Below, piece after piece: positions 8,306-18,159 of a stretch of DNA of 64,000 nt; within the stretch, counting starts at the first letter, position 1, and each line of letters begins with the position of its first letter. Made by a program: the position numbers and the translations under genes. The DNA comes from Bacteroidales bacterium (GTDB lineage: Bacteria; Bacteroidota; Bacteroidia; Bacteroidales; Marinilabiliaceae): contig QKJP01000049.1 of the NCBI GenBank assembly GCA_003249255.1, positions 1 through 64,000 of the forward strand, given 5' to 3'. The notes below the pieces were generated by a model that saw nothing but the letters and a program-made list of their open reading frames with translations, ran no database searches and had not been told where the DNA came from.

Positions 8306-10462
8306 ATGAGACCAAATTTTAGTAACATAAATATTAAATCTAAGCCATGCGGAGAAGTTGATGCAAAGGCTTGGGAAAAGAAGAACAATGTAAAGAAAAA
8401 CATTGTTACTCCGGAGCAGATTCCGGTTAAACCAGTGTATAGTGTGGCCGATTTAGAAGGTATGGAGCACTTAAACTATGCTTCGGGTTTACCTCCTTAC
8501 TTACGCGGACCATACTCTGGTATGTACGCCATGCGTCCTTGGACGATTCGTCAGTATGCAGGTTTCTCTACTGCTGAGGAGTCAAATGCTTTCTATAAGC
8601 GTAACTTAGCTTCAGGTCAGAAAGGTCTTTCTGTGGCATTTGACTTGGCCACTCACCGTGGTTACGATTCAGATCATGAGCGTGTAGAAGGTGATGTTGG
8701 TAAAGCCGGTGTGGCAATCGATTCTATCTTGGATATGAACGTTCTTTTCGATGGTATACCATTGGATAAAATGTCTGTATCGATGACTATGAACGGTGCT
8801 GTACTTCCGGTATTGGCTTTCTACATTGTAGCAGGTCTTGAGCAAGGCGCTACTTTAGAGCAGTTATCAGGAACCATTCAGAACGACATCTTAAAAGAGT
8901 TCATGGTGCGTAACACATACATCTATCCACCTGAATTCTCAATGAAGATCATCGCTGATATTTTCGAATACACATCGAAAAACATGCCTAAGTTTAACTC
9001 TATTTCTATCTCGGGTTACCACATGCAAGAAGCAGGTGCTACCGCAGATATCGAGTTAGCTTACACTTTAGCAGATGGTTTAGAGTACTTAAAAGCAGGT
9101 ACTGCAGCAGGATTAGATATCGATGCCTTTGCGCCTCGTTTATCATTCTTCTGGGCAATCGGAATGAACCACTTCATGGAGATTGCTAAGATGCGTGCAG
9201 GTCGTATGTTATGGGCTAAGATTGTGAAGAAATTCAACCCTAAAAATCCTAAGTCATTAGCATTACGTACTCACTCTCAAACTTCTGGTTGGTCGTTAAC
9301 AGAGCAAGATCCGTTTAACAACGTTGGTCGTACTGTAATCGAAGCAATGGGAGCTACTTTAGGTCACACACAGTCCTTACACACCAACGCATTGGATGAG
9401 GCGATTGCTTTACCAACCGATTTCTCGGCACGTATTGCTCGTAATACTCAGATTTACATTCAGGATGAGACTCAAATCTGTAAAGGAATCGATCCTTGGG
9501 CTGGTTCTTATTACGTTGAGACTTTAACGAAAGAGATTGCTGATAAAGCATGGGCTCTTATCGAAGAAGTTGAGTCGTTAGGTGGTATGGCTAAGGCTAT
9601 TGAGTCTGGTGTACCTAAGATGCGTATCGAAGAGGCTGCTGCCAGAACACAAGCTAAAATCGATAGTAAAACACAAACCATTGTGGGTACTAACAAATAC
9701 CGTCTTGAGAAAGAAGATCCAATCGACATTTTGGATGTGGATAACATGGAAGTTCGTCGTTCTCAGATCGAGCGTTTAGAGAAGCTTAAAGCAAACCGTA
9801 ACGAAGCGGAAGTACAAGCAGCTCTTGATGCCATCACTAAAGCAGTTGAAACTAAGCAAGGTAACTTATTAGAATTAGCTGTAGACGCTGCACAAAAACG
9901 TGCTTCATTAGGTGAGATTTCTTACGCTTGTGAAAAAGTAGTAGGAAGATATAACGCAGTAATCAGATCAATTTCAGGAGTGTACAGTTCAGAAGCAGGT
10001 AGCGACAAAGATTTCGCAGAAGCACAAAAAGTAGCCAAAGCATTTGCCGAGAAAGAAGGACGTCAGCCTCGTATCATGATCGCTAAAATGGGTCAGGATG
10101 GTCACGACCGTGGTGCCAAAGTAGTAGCAACAGGTTATGCTGATATCGGTTTCGACGTAGATATGGGACCATTGTTCCAAACGCCTTCCGAGGCTGCAAA
10201 GCAAGCCGTAGAAAATGACGTACACGTAGTTGGTGTATCTTCATTGGCAGCAGGTCACAAAACTTTAGTTCCTCAAATTATTAACGAGCTTAAAAAGCTT
10301 GGTCGTGAGGATATTTTAGTAATCTGTGGTGGTGTAATCCCTGCACAAGATTACCAATTCTTGTACGATGCAGGAGCTGTGGCTATCTTCGGTCCAGGTA
10401 CATCGGTTGCTAAAGCCGGTTTAGATATTCTAAACTTGTTGAATCAGCAATTGGAAGATTAG
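8306..10462 (+). CDS. mutB: Methylmalonyl-CoA mutase large (alpha, catalytic) subunit
   Basis: A 718-residue protein (typical length) beginning [16 protein letters not shown]. The TIM-barrel mutase domain (about 40-560) includes [20 protein letters not shown] and [18 protein letters not shown]. The C-terminal B12-binding domain (about 585-715) carries DGHDRG, with D598, H600 and G603 giving the DxHxxG motif whose His ligates cobalt, plus [10 protein letters not shown] and GGVIPAQD. It catalyses adenosylcobalamin-dependent rearrangement between succinyl-CoA and methylmalonyl-CoA, used in propionate formation or propionyl-CoA assimilation. It lies in the mutA operon and is followed by a strong terminator. 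Epimerase, decarboxylase and the MeaB chaperone are not in the window. Confidence 0.97.
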   Translation: MRPNFSNINIKSKPCGEVDAKAWEKKNNVKKNIVTPEQIPVKPVYSVADLEGMEHLNYASGLPPYLRGPYSGMYAMRPWTIRQYAGFSTAEESNAFYKRNLASGQKGLSVAFDLATHRGYDSDHERVEGDVGKAGVAIDSILDMNVLFDGIPLDKMSVSMTMNGAVLPVLAFYIVAGLEQGATLEQLSGTIQNDILKEFMVRNTYIYPPEFSMKIIADIFEYTSKNMPKFNSISISGYHMQEAGATADIELAYTLADGLEYLKAGTAAGLDIDAFAPRLSFFWAIGMNHFMEIAKMRAGRMLWAKIVKKFNPKNPKSLALRTHSQTSGWSLTEQDPFNNVGRTVIEAMGATLGHTQSLHTNALDEAIALPTDFSARIARNTQIYIQDETQICKGIDPWAGSYYVETLTKEIADKAWALIEEVESLGGMAKAIESGVPKMRIEEAAARTQAKIDSKTQTIVGTNKYRLEKEDPIDILDVDNMEVRRSQIERLEKLKANRNEAEVQAALDAITKAVETKQGNLLELAVDAAQKRASLGEISYACEKVVGRYNAVIRSISGVYSSEAGSDKDFAEAQKVAKAFAEKEGRQPRIMIAKMGQDGHDRGAKVVATGYADIGFDVDMGPLFQTPSEAAKQAVENDVHVVGVSSLAAGHKTLVPQIINELKKLGREDILVICGGVIPAQDYQFLYDAGAVAIFGPGTSVAKAGLDILNLLNQQLED

Positions 10463-10484
10463 TCTGTTAATCCATTTACATAAT

Positions 10485-10516
10485 AAAGGTCATCTTTCAT
10501 CGGATGGCCTTTTTTA
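10485..10516 (+). terminator. Rho-independent terminator of the mutase operon
   Basis: Arms aaaggtcatc (10485-10494) and gatggccttt (10503-10512) form a 10-bp stem with one G-U pair and an 8-base loop, followed by a T run. It lies 22 bases after mutB. Confidence 0.85.
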
Positions 10517-10671
10517 GGTGGTTTTTGTGGCAGAAGGATTAAAATTTATCCAATAGTGAGGCTAGTTACGTTAGGGAGGTGATTGAATACACCTGTGTCC
10601 GACCATCATTGTATTACTGCCAATTTATAAAGTACAGGGAAAACAATTTTTAAGCATTCAATTATATAATC

Positions 10672-11618
10672 ATGAAACATTTACTTCTTATTTTGTTCTT
10701 GTTGCCTTGCTTTGTACATGGCCAGGATCTATTATTAAAAGCAATGGAGAATCAATAAAGTGTCATATCATCAAAGAAGATAGCCTTAATTTGCATTTCG
10801 AAATAGAAAAGGATGGAAACACTATACCTACTTTTATTCAAAAGGATAAGGTTAAAAGTTTTGCCTATAATACCAGCTTAAGAAAGTACAATTTCCTCAA
10901 CGATAGTACCGATATGAAAAAGCAAAAAAGGGTGGCCATTGAGATGAATTTTAAACCATTTAATGCAGATGAAATCATCAGTTTGGATAATCATCAGCTG
11001 AAGTGCTTATTGAATCAAGAAATGGCTTTTAGGTTGGGACTATATTTTGATTATACAAATAATGAACAAGATAAAGATGATTGGGAGGATCAGGCTGCTA
11101 ATAAGGCTACTTTTTCGGAGAGCACCTATGAGTTTGGTTTCATTCCGGGGTTAGAATTCAAGTTTTTAGATCATTCTAAATTCGTTCCTTACTGGGGGGT
11201 TGAGCTTCCTGTATTTATTAAAAGGAGTCAAGGTGAGTATACCGAGTATTCTAATGGTCTATATAATGAGGGAGCAGGTGAAATAACAGTTATCAAAACC
11301 GAGGGGGCTTTGATGAGTATCGAAAGTGAAAATATTAAAGATATTTACACGGGCGGAACAAGATTTACCTATAGAAGTTATTTAAAGGAAAGGGCTTATA
11401 CCTCCTTAGGATTTAACCTTCTTTTAGGAGCTGATTACAATTTTTTAAACAATTTGTATGTTGGGTTTGAAATAGGCGTTGGTTATAAAATGATTTTTAA
11501 TAAACCTGTTAGTGTTAATATTAACGGTGAAGATAAAGAAATTAAAGAGCCGGGTAATAAAAATGTTGATTTTGGTTTTTATTATAATCCTTCCTTAAGG
11601 TTAGGAATTAGATTTTAA
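10672..11618 (+). CDS. Envelope protein of a Bacteroidota family, with an apparent 5' frameshift
   Basis: An ATG at 10672 begins a clean signal peptide (MKHLLLILFLLPCFVHGQDL), but that frame stops at 10756-10758. The rest of the protein, from SNGESIKCHIIKEDSLNLHF to the stop at 11618, is in another frame, which on its own opens only at a TTG (10707) with no signal peptide. One extra A in the AAAA tract near 10738 would restore a single protein of about 315 residues. The paralog at 53838-54728 shows the expected join (AQDLIVTNQGDSIHCKI). The C-terminal two thirds has alternating hydrophobic beta strands and ends LRLGIRF, as outer-membrane barrels do. The lesion may be a sequencing error, a recent mutation or, less likely, recoding. 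Confidence 0.7.
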
Positions 11619-11643
11619 TAGATACTGTGATACGATACTTATA

Positions 11644-11675
11644 AGCCATTCGATTTTCGAATGGTTTTTTTTTTA
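11644..11675. terminator. Terminator between convergent genes
   Basis: Arms agccattcga (11644-11653) and tcgaatggtt (11657-11666) form a stem with a very short loop and a following T run, 26 bases after the envelope-protein gene. The convergent DUF3137 gene ends at 11673, so its last codons overlap the T run. Confidence 0.8.
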
Positions 11676-12983
11676 AGCCTTCATCTCATATTGACAGAAC
11701 AGATTAATCACCTTCACTATCCCTCCTACCGTATCTAAATCAATAACATACTCCTTAAAAATTACCGGATTGGTACAAGTATATTTTGTAACTGGTGCAT
11801 CAATAAAACTTCCCGTTCCTGTATGATCGTTAATGGCTATGTATAACTTTCCATTATTAATCGAAAGCGAAAGGCTTCTTGTATCTGGTAGGTTTTTAAA
11901 GTAAGGAGTTAATTGATCTAGAAAATCCGATGTTAAATATTGCTCAGTTGGCTTATCATCTTTCACAAAAACTGAAAGATACTTGGCATGCTCCTCATTA
12001 TCGAGTTGGTGAGCTTTATAGCCTGGATAATCTGGATTAATTATCTTTTTCTCTATCACCTTACCCATTGTTTTAACCATATACTGCCTGGCGATATTAG
12101 AGCTTATGATAATTGAAGTTTCAATGTTTGCATGGCAATCACAAATGGCAAATAATCCTTTAAATAGTGGGATAAATTCAAGTCTGCGATTATTGTCCTG
12201 CCTTCTCTCTGTCATTTTAGATACTCTTAAATTGGAGTATTCTAATGGTAAACTATGTACTTCACCCTTGAAGTAATCTTCACCTTCGTAAGTGCCTATT
12301 TTACCTTTAAATAATTCAGACGCTTGAAAGTCATTTTGATCAATGCCGGCATTCGCTTCGTAGCTTAAATTAGGAATGATTTGATCGGTAAATTCAGGTA
12401 GAAGTTTTTCTTTAAACGTTTTAAAGTATGTTTTAAATATTGATCTGCGTCCCATTGCGATAGCTATCGAAACAAATAGAATGCTAAAAACGCTGCCTGC
12501 AAAGATCAGCGTGGCTTGAATAGCCGGCTCTGTATTTTGAAACTTTTGAGCCAGGAAATTTATCAACAAGCTGCATACAACTAAAACTGTAATGATATGT
12601 ATACCATACAGTAATAATTTGCGCTTTCTCAAATCATCATATTTTTTAAGAAATTGATCCACCGAAATATCCCATTCTATTTTTAAATGACTGTATTTAT
12701 CCTCCAATTCTTTTGAGAAAAGTCTTTTTATAAGTGAAGATATTATGCTACCCGGAATGAGTGCTAGTATATAACAAATTACTTTCATTACGGTTAAGAA
12801 CATCGGAGGTGGTGGATTATCAACTCCTTGTAGTTTTATAAGAAGAAAATCTACCATATACCCACCAACAAAATATACCGAAGCTGTCATAAGTAAGATG
12901 TTTATCCATCTTATGACTTTAGTATTTGTTGATGCTGCCGGCAAAGTCTCTTCTAGCCTTGTTATTTTAATGTTAGATGCCAT
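11673..12983 (-). CDS. DUF3137-family integral membrane protein
   Basis: Using the ATG at 12983 (MASNIKITRLEETLP) gives 436 residues; the frame stays open 38 codons further to 13097, but that part is basic and low in similarity to normal proteins. Two pairs of membrane helices are visible (about 24-47 and 60-84, then 122-147 and 152-177). The following soluble region has the DUF3137 pattern, with KGKIGTYEGEDYFKGEVHSL and FIPLFKGLFAICDCHANI. The family has no known activity. The gene stands alone, convergent with its left neighbour and divergent from nhaD, so context gives no clue. Confidence 0.75.
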   Translation of the reverse strand: MASNIKITRLEETLPAASTNTKVIRWINILLMTASVYFVGGYMVDFLLIKLQGVDNPPPPMFLTVMKVICYILALIPGSIISSLIKRLFSKELEDKYSHLKIEWDISVDQFLKKYDDLRKRKLLLYGIHIITVLVVCSLLINFLAQKFQNTEPAIQATLIFAGSVFSILFVSIAIAMGRRSIFKTYFKTFKEKLLPEFTDQIIPNLSYEANAGIDQNDFQASELFKGKIGTYEGEDYFKGEVHSLPLEYSNLRVSKMTERRQDNNRRLEFIPLFKGLFAICDCHANIETSIIISSNIARQYMVKTMGKVIEKKIINPDYPGYKAHQLDNEEHAKYLSVFVKDDKPTEQYLTSDFLDQLTPYFKNLPDTRSLSLSINNGKLYIAINDHTGTGSFIDAPVTKYTCTNPVIFKEYVIDLDTVGGIVKVINLFCQYEMKA

Positions 12984-13351
12984 GTTAGGATGTACTGAAA
13001 GGTGTCTGAAATGTATTGATTTGAGCTCTAAAGTAATGATTTTATTACAAAAAAAATTTACTCTTGTTTTGGTAGGAAGCTTACTAAGTTGTTTCATGAA
13101 ATTATTGTGCAGATAATACTAACTCATCCATTAATATTTGATTATGTTAATTTTAGGTAGTTATTTCCCTGTTGTAGTCGACCGAAAGGGAATCATCGAG
13201 AAGGTAAAGTTACTTGTAAAATAGCTCATTGGAATAATAGTTATAATGCTACTTGAAATCAAGTATATTTTTGGTTAAATTACTAATCTACAACGACTGA
13301 ATTAATAATAATTATAAATTTGCATTAATTCAAAATAAAAAAAGAAGAATT

Positions 13352-14719
13352 ATGTTTTTATTAATGGTTATTGTTTTCATATTGGGGTATGCTGGAATTG
13401 CGCTCGAACACACCATCAAAATTGATAAAGCTGCCACAGCTTTAACGACTGGAATTCTTGTATGGGTATTATACATCATGGATGCTACTCATATAGTAGG
13501 CGATTTGGCAAACACCGAAAATTGGCGTTTATTTAATTTAATCCATGAGCATGGTGAGGCGATGGAATTTATCTCTCATTACGAACTCTTGCATCATTTA
13601 AGTGAAATATCAGAAATTGTATTTTTCCTTTTAGGTGCAATGACAATAGTCGAAGTTGTAGATCATCACCAAGGTTTTGACTTAATTACACAAAAAATTA
13701 CAACTACCAATAAGCTAAAGTTGATGTGGATAATTGGAATGCTTTCATTTTTCATGTCAGCAACTTTAGATAACCTGACTACAACAATTGTAATTGTAAC
13801 CCTTCTGCGAAAATTAATAGCCGATAAAAACGACCGATGGTTGTTTGCGGGAATGGTTGTAATTGCTGCAAACTCTGGTGGGGCATGGTCTCCAATCGGA
13901 GATGTTACCACCATTATGCTTTGGGTAAAAGGGCAAATTACAGCTGGAGCTATTATTAAGGATGTTTTATTACCTTCATTGGTTTCATTAATAGTTCCTT
14001 TAACTATTTTAAGTTTCTTTTTAAAAGGAAATATAAACCGTCCGGTTTTTGAAAATCAAGAGAGTACTGATCATGATTTAAGCGATGGCGAAAAAAAGTT
14101 ATTTTTAATTGTAGGTGTTGGTGCATTAATCATGGTTCCGGTTTTTAAAATGACCACTCACCTTCCTCCATTTATGGGCATGTTGTTAGGTTTAGGTTTA
14201 GTATGGAGTTTAAATGAAATAAAGCACCGCAATAAATCAATGACTACCCGTCGACATTTATCCGTTAACAGTATTATTACCAAAATTGATATCCCAACCA
14301 TCATGTTTTTTACAGGTATTTTATTAGCAGTAGGTGGGTTACAATCGGCCGGTCATTTAAGTATTCTTTCGGAGTGGTTAAATGATGTAACCAATGGTAA
14401 TGTCTACATCATAAACATAGCGATTGGTTTCTTGTCTTCTATTGTTGATAATGTTCCCTTAGTTGCTGGCGCAATGGGAATGTATCCTATCGCCGATGCA
14501 TCCACATTAAGTCCCTTTATTGTTGATGGTAATTTTTGGAAATTTCTAGCTTATTGTGCCGGTACGGGAGGCAGTATTTTAATTGTAGGCTCAGCAGCCG
14601 GGGTTGCCGCAATGGGTCTTGAAAAAATTGATTTTGGATGGTATATGAAGAAGATAAGCCTTCTGGCAATACTTGGTTATTTATCAGGTGCTGTTACTTA
14701 TTATTTTTTATTTAGTTAA
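13352..14719 (+). CDS. nhaD: NhaD-type Na+/H+ antiporter
   Basis: A 455-residue polytopic membrane protein of about eleven to twelve helices, with ArsB/NhaD-superfamily motifs: LEHTIKIDKAATALTTGIL, SATLDNLTTTIVIVTLLRKL, ANSGGAWSPIGDVTTIMLW and SIVDNVPLVAGAMGMYP. The conserved polar segments (LDNLTTT, SPIGD, VDNVPL) are where the ion-binding residues of the family lie. It exports Na+ in exchange for protons across the cytoplasmic membrane, in keeping with a saline habitat. A TAAATTTG box at 13315-13322 may be its promoter, though no clear minus-33 element was found. The USP-type gene follows after 18 bases and is probably co-transcribed. Confidence 0.9.
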   Translation: MFLLMVIVFILGYAGIALEHTIKIDKAATALTTGILVWVLYIMDATHIVGDLANTENWRLFNLIHEHGEAMEFISHYELLHHLSEISEIVFFLLGAMTIVEVVDHHQGFDLITQKITTTNKLKLMWIIGMLSFFMSATLDNLTTTIVIVTLLRKLIADKNDRWLFAGMVVIAANSGGAWSPIGDVTTIMLWVKGQITAGAIIKDVLLPSLVSLIVPLTILSFFLKGNINRPVFENQESTDHDLSDGEKKLFLIVGVGALIMVPVFKMTTHLPPFMGMLLGLGLVWSLNEIKHRNKSMTTRRHLSVNSIITKIDIPTIMFFTGILLAVGGLQSAGHLSILSEWLNDVTNGNVYIINIAIGFLSSIVDNVPLVAGAMGMYPIADASTLSPFIVDGNFWKFLAYCAGTGGSILIVGSAAGVAAMGLEKIDFGWYMKKISLLAILGYLSGAVTYYFLFS

Positions 14720-14737
14720 CCATAAAACGATATAGCC

Positions 14738-15844
14738 ATGTATATTACAATAAGCACATCCCGAAAAATTTCAAATGCTAATTATTTGAAATATCGCCTT
14801 GAAAGAGAACAGATAAGCTGTAATATACTTACTGTTCAGGCAAGTGATTCTCAAACAGGCAGTGAATATAAAATAGAAGTAAGGGCTGGTGATGTTGAAA
14901 ACGCGGTAAAAGAATTATTAAAAATTCAACGCGAATATCCTGCAGGAGATTTTAGCGGGATAGTTGATACTGATAATATGTTGCGCATTTTAATTCCTGT
15001 AGATTTTTCTGAACAATCATTTGAGGCTTGTAAATATGCAATAGGAATAGCTAATAAAAAACCGGTTGAGATTAAATTACTTCATGTTTGGAACGACGAG
15101 CTTGAAGACTCATTTGCTGTGAGAAATGCACCTATGATTGAAGATTTTAAGCGTATTGAACGTGCTGAGATAAAACTCAAAATTGATACAGAAATTGAAA
15201 AGTTCTCGATGCGCTTAAATTCACTTATTGCAAAAGAAGATACAAAAGAAACATTGTTCCATTTTACGGTTCAGGAAGGAAAATTATTGCATCAATTAGG
15301 TAAAACAGCTGAAAACTATAAACCCAATATCATATTTGCAGCAAATAATCCAAAGAAATATGATTTTTTGAATGTAAATGAAGAGGTTATTAATCAGATT
15401 ATAGGTAAAGCATTATGTCCGATCTTTTATTTACCGGAGAATTGTACATACACTCCAATAGAAGATTTGAATATACTTTATGCTACTGTTTTTAACGATC
15501 GCGATGTTGATTCGTTTGATGAGTTGATAACCATTTTCTCATCATACGATTTGGATATTCATTGTGTACACATTGATACAGGTAACGATAACGCTGCCAA
15601 TAGAGAAAAAATGAAAGCACTTTCTGAAAAAATGGAAGGAGAAGCAAAAGTGCATTACAACATCATCAATGATAAGGATTTATTTAACGGATTAAAAAAT
15701 TACATTTCAACGTATAAAATTAATGCAGTTTCCTTTACATCATCAGAACACGATATGTGGCATAAGTTATTTAGCACTAATAATTTAAAAAAGATGATTA
15801 AAACGAGTAAATTACCATTAATTATATTTCGATATGATAAATAA
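14738..15844 (+). CDS. Tandem universal stress protein with DUF2007-like N-terminus
   Basis: A 368-residue cytoplasmic protein. Residues about 1-70 (ending VENAVKELLKIQREYP) resemble the small DUF2007 signal-transducing fold. Residues about 85-215 form a UspA domain starting MLRILIPVDFSEQSFEACKYA, and about 225-368 form a second, diverged one. The classic GxxG nucleotide loop is not obvious; the corresponding segment reads AANNPKKYDF, so ATP binding is doubtful. It lies 18 bases downstream of nhaD, and a USP paired with an antiporter suggests post-translational control of ion transport; this is inference from position. Confidence 0.78.
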   Translation: MYITISTSRKISNANYLKYRLEREQISCNILTVQASDSQTGSEYKIEVRAGDVENAVKELLKIQREYPAGDFSGIVDTDNMLRILIPVDFSEQSFEACKYAIGIANKKPVEIKLLHVWNDELEDSFAVRNAPMIEDFKRIERAEIKLKIDTEIEKFSMRLNSLIAKEDTKETLFHFTVQEGKLLHQLGKTAENYKPNIIFAANNPKKYDFLNVNEEVINQIIGKALCPIFYLPENCTYTPIEDLNILYATVFNDRDVDSFDELITIFSSYDLDIHCVHIDTGNDNAANREKMKALSEKMEGEAKVHYNIINDKDLFNGLKNYISTYKINAVSFTSSEHDMWHKLFSTNNLKKMIKTSKLPLIIFRYDK

Positions 15845-15893
15845 TTCATTGGTTTTAAACTGAAAATAGATATCTTTTATAGAATATCACTTT

Positions 15894-15943
15894 AATGAAG
15901 CCTGTATCTATCGATTGAATTAGAGACAGGCTTCATTATTTTT
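15894..15943. terminator. Bidirectional terminator between the USP gene and the small minus-strand gene
   Basis: Arms aatgaagcctgt (15894-15905) and acaggcttcatt (15926-15937) are perfectly complementary and extend imperfectly inwards; a T-rich stretch follows on the plus strand. It separates convergent genes. Confidence 0.8.
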
Positions 15944-15971
15944 AAAACCAACTAAAAAAACAATTGATTTA

Positions 15972-16196
15972 TTAATCCGGAACTTTCACATGATCTGGTT
16001 CCTCGGTTTGGAATTGTTTCATTTCATCTATGACCAGTTTCATGTCTTTTAAAAATGCTTCACTGCATCCTTTTGTTTTTGCAATTTCATAATAGGCTTC
16101 CATCGTTTCAATGGCGCAAATATCAGTGCCTGAGATTACAAATGCCGGCCAATCGTTTCTTAAGCATTTATGTAAAATAGCTTTTTGATCTTTCAT
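15972..16196 (-). CDS. Small conserved-looking protein of unknown function
   Basis: A 74-residue protein, MKDQKAILHKCLRNDWPAF onward, not recognised. It is acidic and mostly helical by eye, with two Cys (KHKC-like start and TKGCSEAF) and no signal peptide or membrane segment. It is transcribed towards the terminator at 15894-15943 and divergently from gcvH. The clean start, normal codon use and dedicated terminator support a real gene. Confidence 0.6.
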   Translation of the reverse strand: MKDQKAILHKCLRNDWPAFVISGTDICAIETMEAYYEIAKTKGCSEAFLKDMKLVIDEMKQFQTEEPDHVKVPD

Positions 16197-16325
16197 TGAG
16201 TCATTTATTTTTTGTTTAAAGAAATGTATGTTTTACAATAACTTTTATCACATCTTAATGTTTAGATATAGATATTGTAATAGAAATTTTTACATTTGAC
16301 ATTATTTGTAAATAAATCCCTAAAT

Positions 16326-16703
16326 ATGAATATACCAGAAAATCTTAAGTATTCGAAAGATCACGAATGGGTGAAAATTGAAGGTGATGAAGCCATTATC
16401 GGTATCACTGAATTTGCTCAAAGTGAGTTAGGAGATATCGTTTTCGTTGAAATTGAAACCGAAGGCGAAGAATTGGAGAAAGAATCTGTGTTTGGTACAG
16501 TTGAAGCTGTAAAAACTGTATCAGATTTATACATGCCTGTAGATGCCACTGTGCTCGAGGTCAATCCAGAGTTAGAGCCTCATCCTGAATTGGTAAATAA
16601 GGAACCATACACTGGGGGGTGGATGATTAAAATAAAAGCGAAGAACATTGCAGATTTTGATCAATTGTTAAGTGCTAAAGAATACCTTGATTTAATCAAA
16701 TAA
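16326..16703 (+). CDS. gcvH: Glycine cleavage system H protein
   Basis: A 125-residue lipoyl carrier protein starting MNIPENLKYSKDHEWVK. The lipoylation site is K63 within ESVFGTVEAVKTVSDLY. H protein shuttles the aminomethyl group between the P, T and L proteins of glycine cleavage in the cytoplasm. The frame continues ten codons upstream to 16296, but the family start is at 16326, and a TACATTTG minus-7-like box sits at 16291-16298 inside the extension. The other gcv genes are not in the window. A terminator follows immediately. Confidence 0.95.
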   Translation: MNIPENLKYSKDHEWVKIEGDEAIIGITEFAQSELGDIVFVEIETEGEELEKESVFGTVEAVKTVSDLYMPVDATVLEVNPELEPHPELVNKEPYTGGWMIKIKAKNIADFDQLLSAKEYLDLIK

Positions 16704-16725
16704 TCGGGGGTTAACTATAATCTTT

Positions 16726-16755
16726 AAAGAGTAATCTTCGGGTTACTCTTTTTTA
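16726..16755 (+). terminator. Rho-independent terminator after gcvH
   Basis: Arms aaagagtaa (16726-16734) and ttactcttt (16743-16751) with an 8-base loop and a T run, 22 bases after the stop codon. The remaining gap to 16985 shows no further gene. Confidence 0.82.
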
Positions 16756-16985
16756 GTTTTGATTTCAATAAAATCTTGGTTTTGTCAGTTGCCAATAGTT
16801 TTATCAAAATGTCAATCGAATTCCAAATAATCTTTTGAGATGAGACAATATTGTGTGTTTTGATGAATAAGTACATCTTTACCGGAGTTATTACGTGCTA
16901 AGCACAAGTAGCTTATGAAAATATTTTGTGAATACACTACAAAATACTCCATCATAAAACATCGTCTAATTTCTTCGCTTTACCA

Positions 16986-17972
16986 ATGGATCAATTTAGG
17001 ACTGAAATAGAGGTTTTGCCTGTAAAAAAGCAAATAACGTATTCATCTCATTTATTATTTATCGGAAGCTGTTTTTCTGAAAATATTGGTTCTTTTTTTG
17101 AAGAATATCGATTTAATTCCCTTTCAAATCCGTTTGGTGTTTTATATAATCCGGCTTCAGTGGCCAAATCCTTGTGGCGTTTATTAGATCCAGTTCCCTA
17201 TCAACACGAAGATCTAAAATATCATCATGATGTTTATCATAGTTTTGATCATCATAGTTCCTTTAGCGGTCAGGATGTAAATGATTGCCTAAAAAACATT
17301 AATGAATCTCTTCGATCTGCTTCTCTTTTTTTATCGAAAGTAGATTTCCTTTTTATTACTTTCGGTACCTCATGGATTTTTACTCATCAAGAATCCGGTC
17401 AGTTAGTTTCAAACTGTCATAAATACCCTGCTAAAGTATTTAATCGGTCTCGCTTAACTGTGAATCAGATTGTTCGCGAATACTCAGAATTAATTCCTAC
17501 CTTGAAGGAACTTAATCCTAATATGCATATAGTATTTACAGTCAGTCCGGTACGGCATTGGAAAGATGGTGCTCATGAAAACCAACTGAGTAAAGCAAGC
17601 CTATTATTGGCTATCGATGAATTGGTCAATCTTTTCGACGACATCAGCTACTTTCCCTCTTATGAGTTGTTGATGGATGATCTACGTGATTATCGTTTTT
17701 ATAAAGATGATATGGTACATCCCTCTAATCAAGCCATTGATTATGTTCGACAAAAACTAATTGCCTCACACTTCGATTCCAAAGCTCAAACCTATTATGA
17801 ACAAGTTCACAAAGTTATTCAAGCTAAGAATCATAAACCATTTAATTTACGTTCCAAATCTCACCAACAATTTTTAAAAGCTCAAGTATCTAAAATTCAA
17901 AGCATAGCAAAGCAATACCCGGAAAGTAATATATTGTTAGATATTGCCCACTTTGAAAACGGCCTTATTTAG
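16986..17972 (+). CDS. GSCFA-domain protein
   Basis: A 328-residue protein with the defining N-terminal motif (FIGSCFSENIG, about 26-36), a central LFITFGTSWIF and FTVSPVRHWKDG, and a late DMVHPSNQAIDYV. The GSCFA family resembles SGNH-type hydrolases: the Ser of GSCFSE and the Asp/His of DMVHPS would be the catalytic residues. No signal peptide is visible. The substrate is unknown; family members occur in plant and bacterial carbohydrate contexts. It lies just upstream of the glycogen locus but with a 187-bp gap to the preferred start of the next gene. Confidence 0.88.
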   Translation: MDQFRTEIEVLPVKKQITYSSHLLFIGSCFSENIGSFFEEYRFNSLSNPFGVLYNPASVAKSLWRLLDPVPYQHEDLKYHHDVYHSFDHHSSFSGQDVNDCLKNINESLRSASLFLSKVDFLFITFGTSWIFTHQESGQLVSNCHKYPAKVFNRSRLTVNQIVREYSELIPTLKELNPNMHIVFTVSPVRHWKDGAHENQLSKASLLLAIDELVNLFDDISYFPSYELLMDDLRDYRFYKDDMVHPSNQAIDYVRQKLIASHFDSKAQTYYEQVHKVIQAKNHKPFNLRSKSHQQFLKAQVSKIQSIAKQYPESNILLDIAHFENGLI

Positions 17973-18159
17973 ATATTTTTTGTAAATTGTAAATTGACGT
18001 TCGTCAACAAAAACATTCTTTTAATCCTAATTTATTAGGCGCTTTAAGAAAAACTAATAACTTTAGTTAGGCTTTGATAAAGTGAGCCTTTTAATAAACA
18101 TAATTTTTAGACAAAGTGTTCATTTATTGAACGCAAAACCCTTATCCACTAATTTGCTT

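Noticed and set aside
10725-10760. Programmed frameshift for the broken envelope gene
   Set aside because: There is only an A4 run, no classical X-XXY-YYZ heptamer and no obvious downstream stimulator; mutation or sequencing error is simpler.
12984-13097. Longer start for the DUF3137 protein
   Set aside because: The 38 extra residues are basic and unlike the family; 12983 is a better start, though no promoter was found to settle it.
18082-18159. GTG-started extension of the debranching enzyme
   Set aside because: The 26 residues are hydrophobic but not a convincing signal peptide, and the family acts in the cytoplasm; MSYG at 18160 is the usual start.
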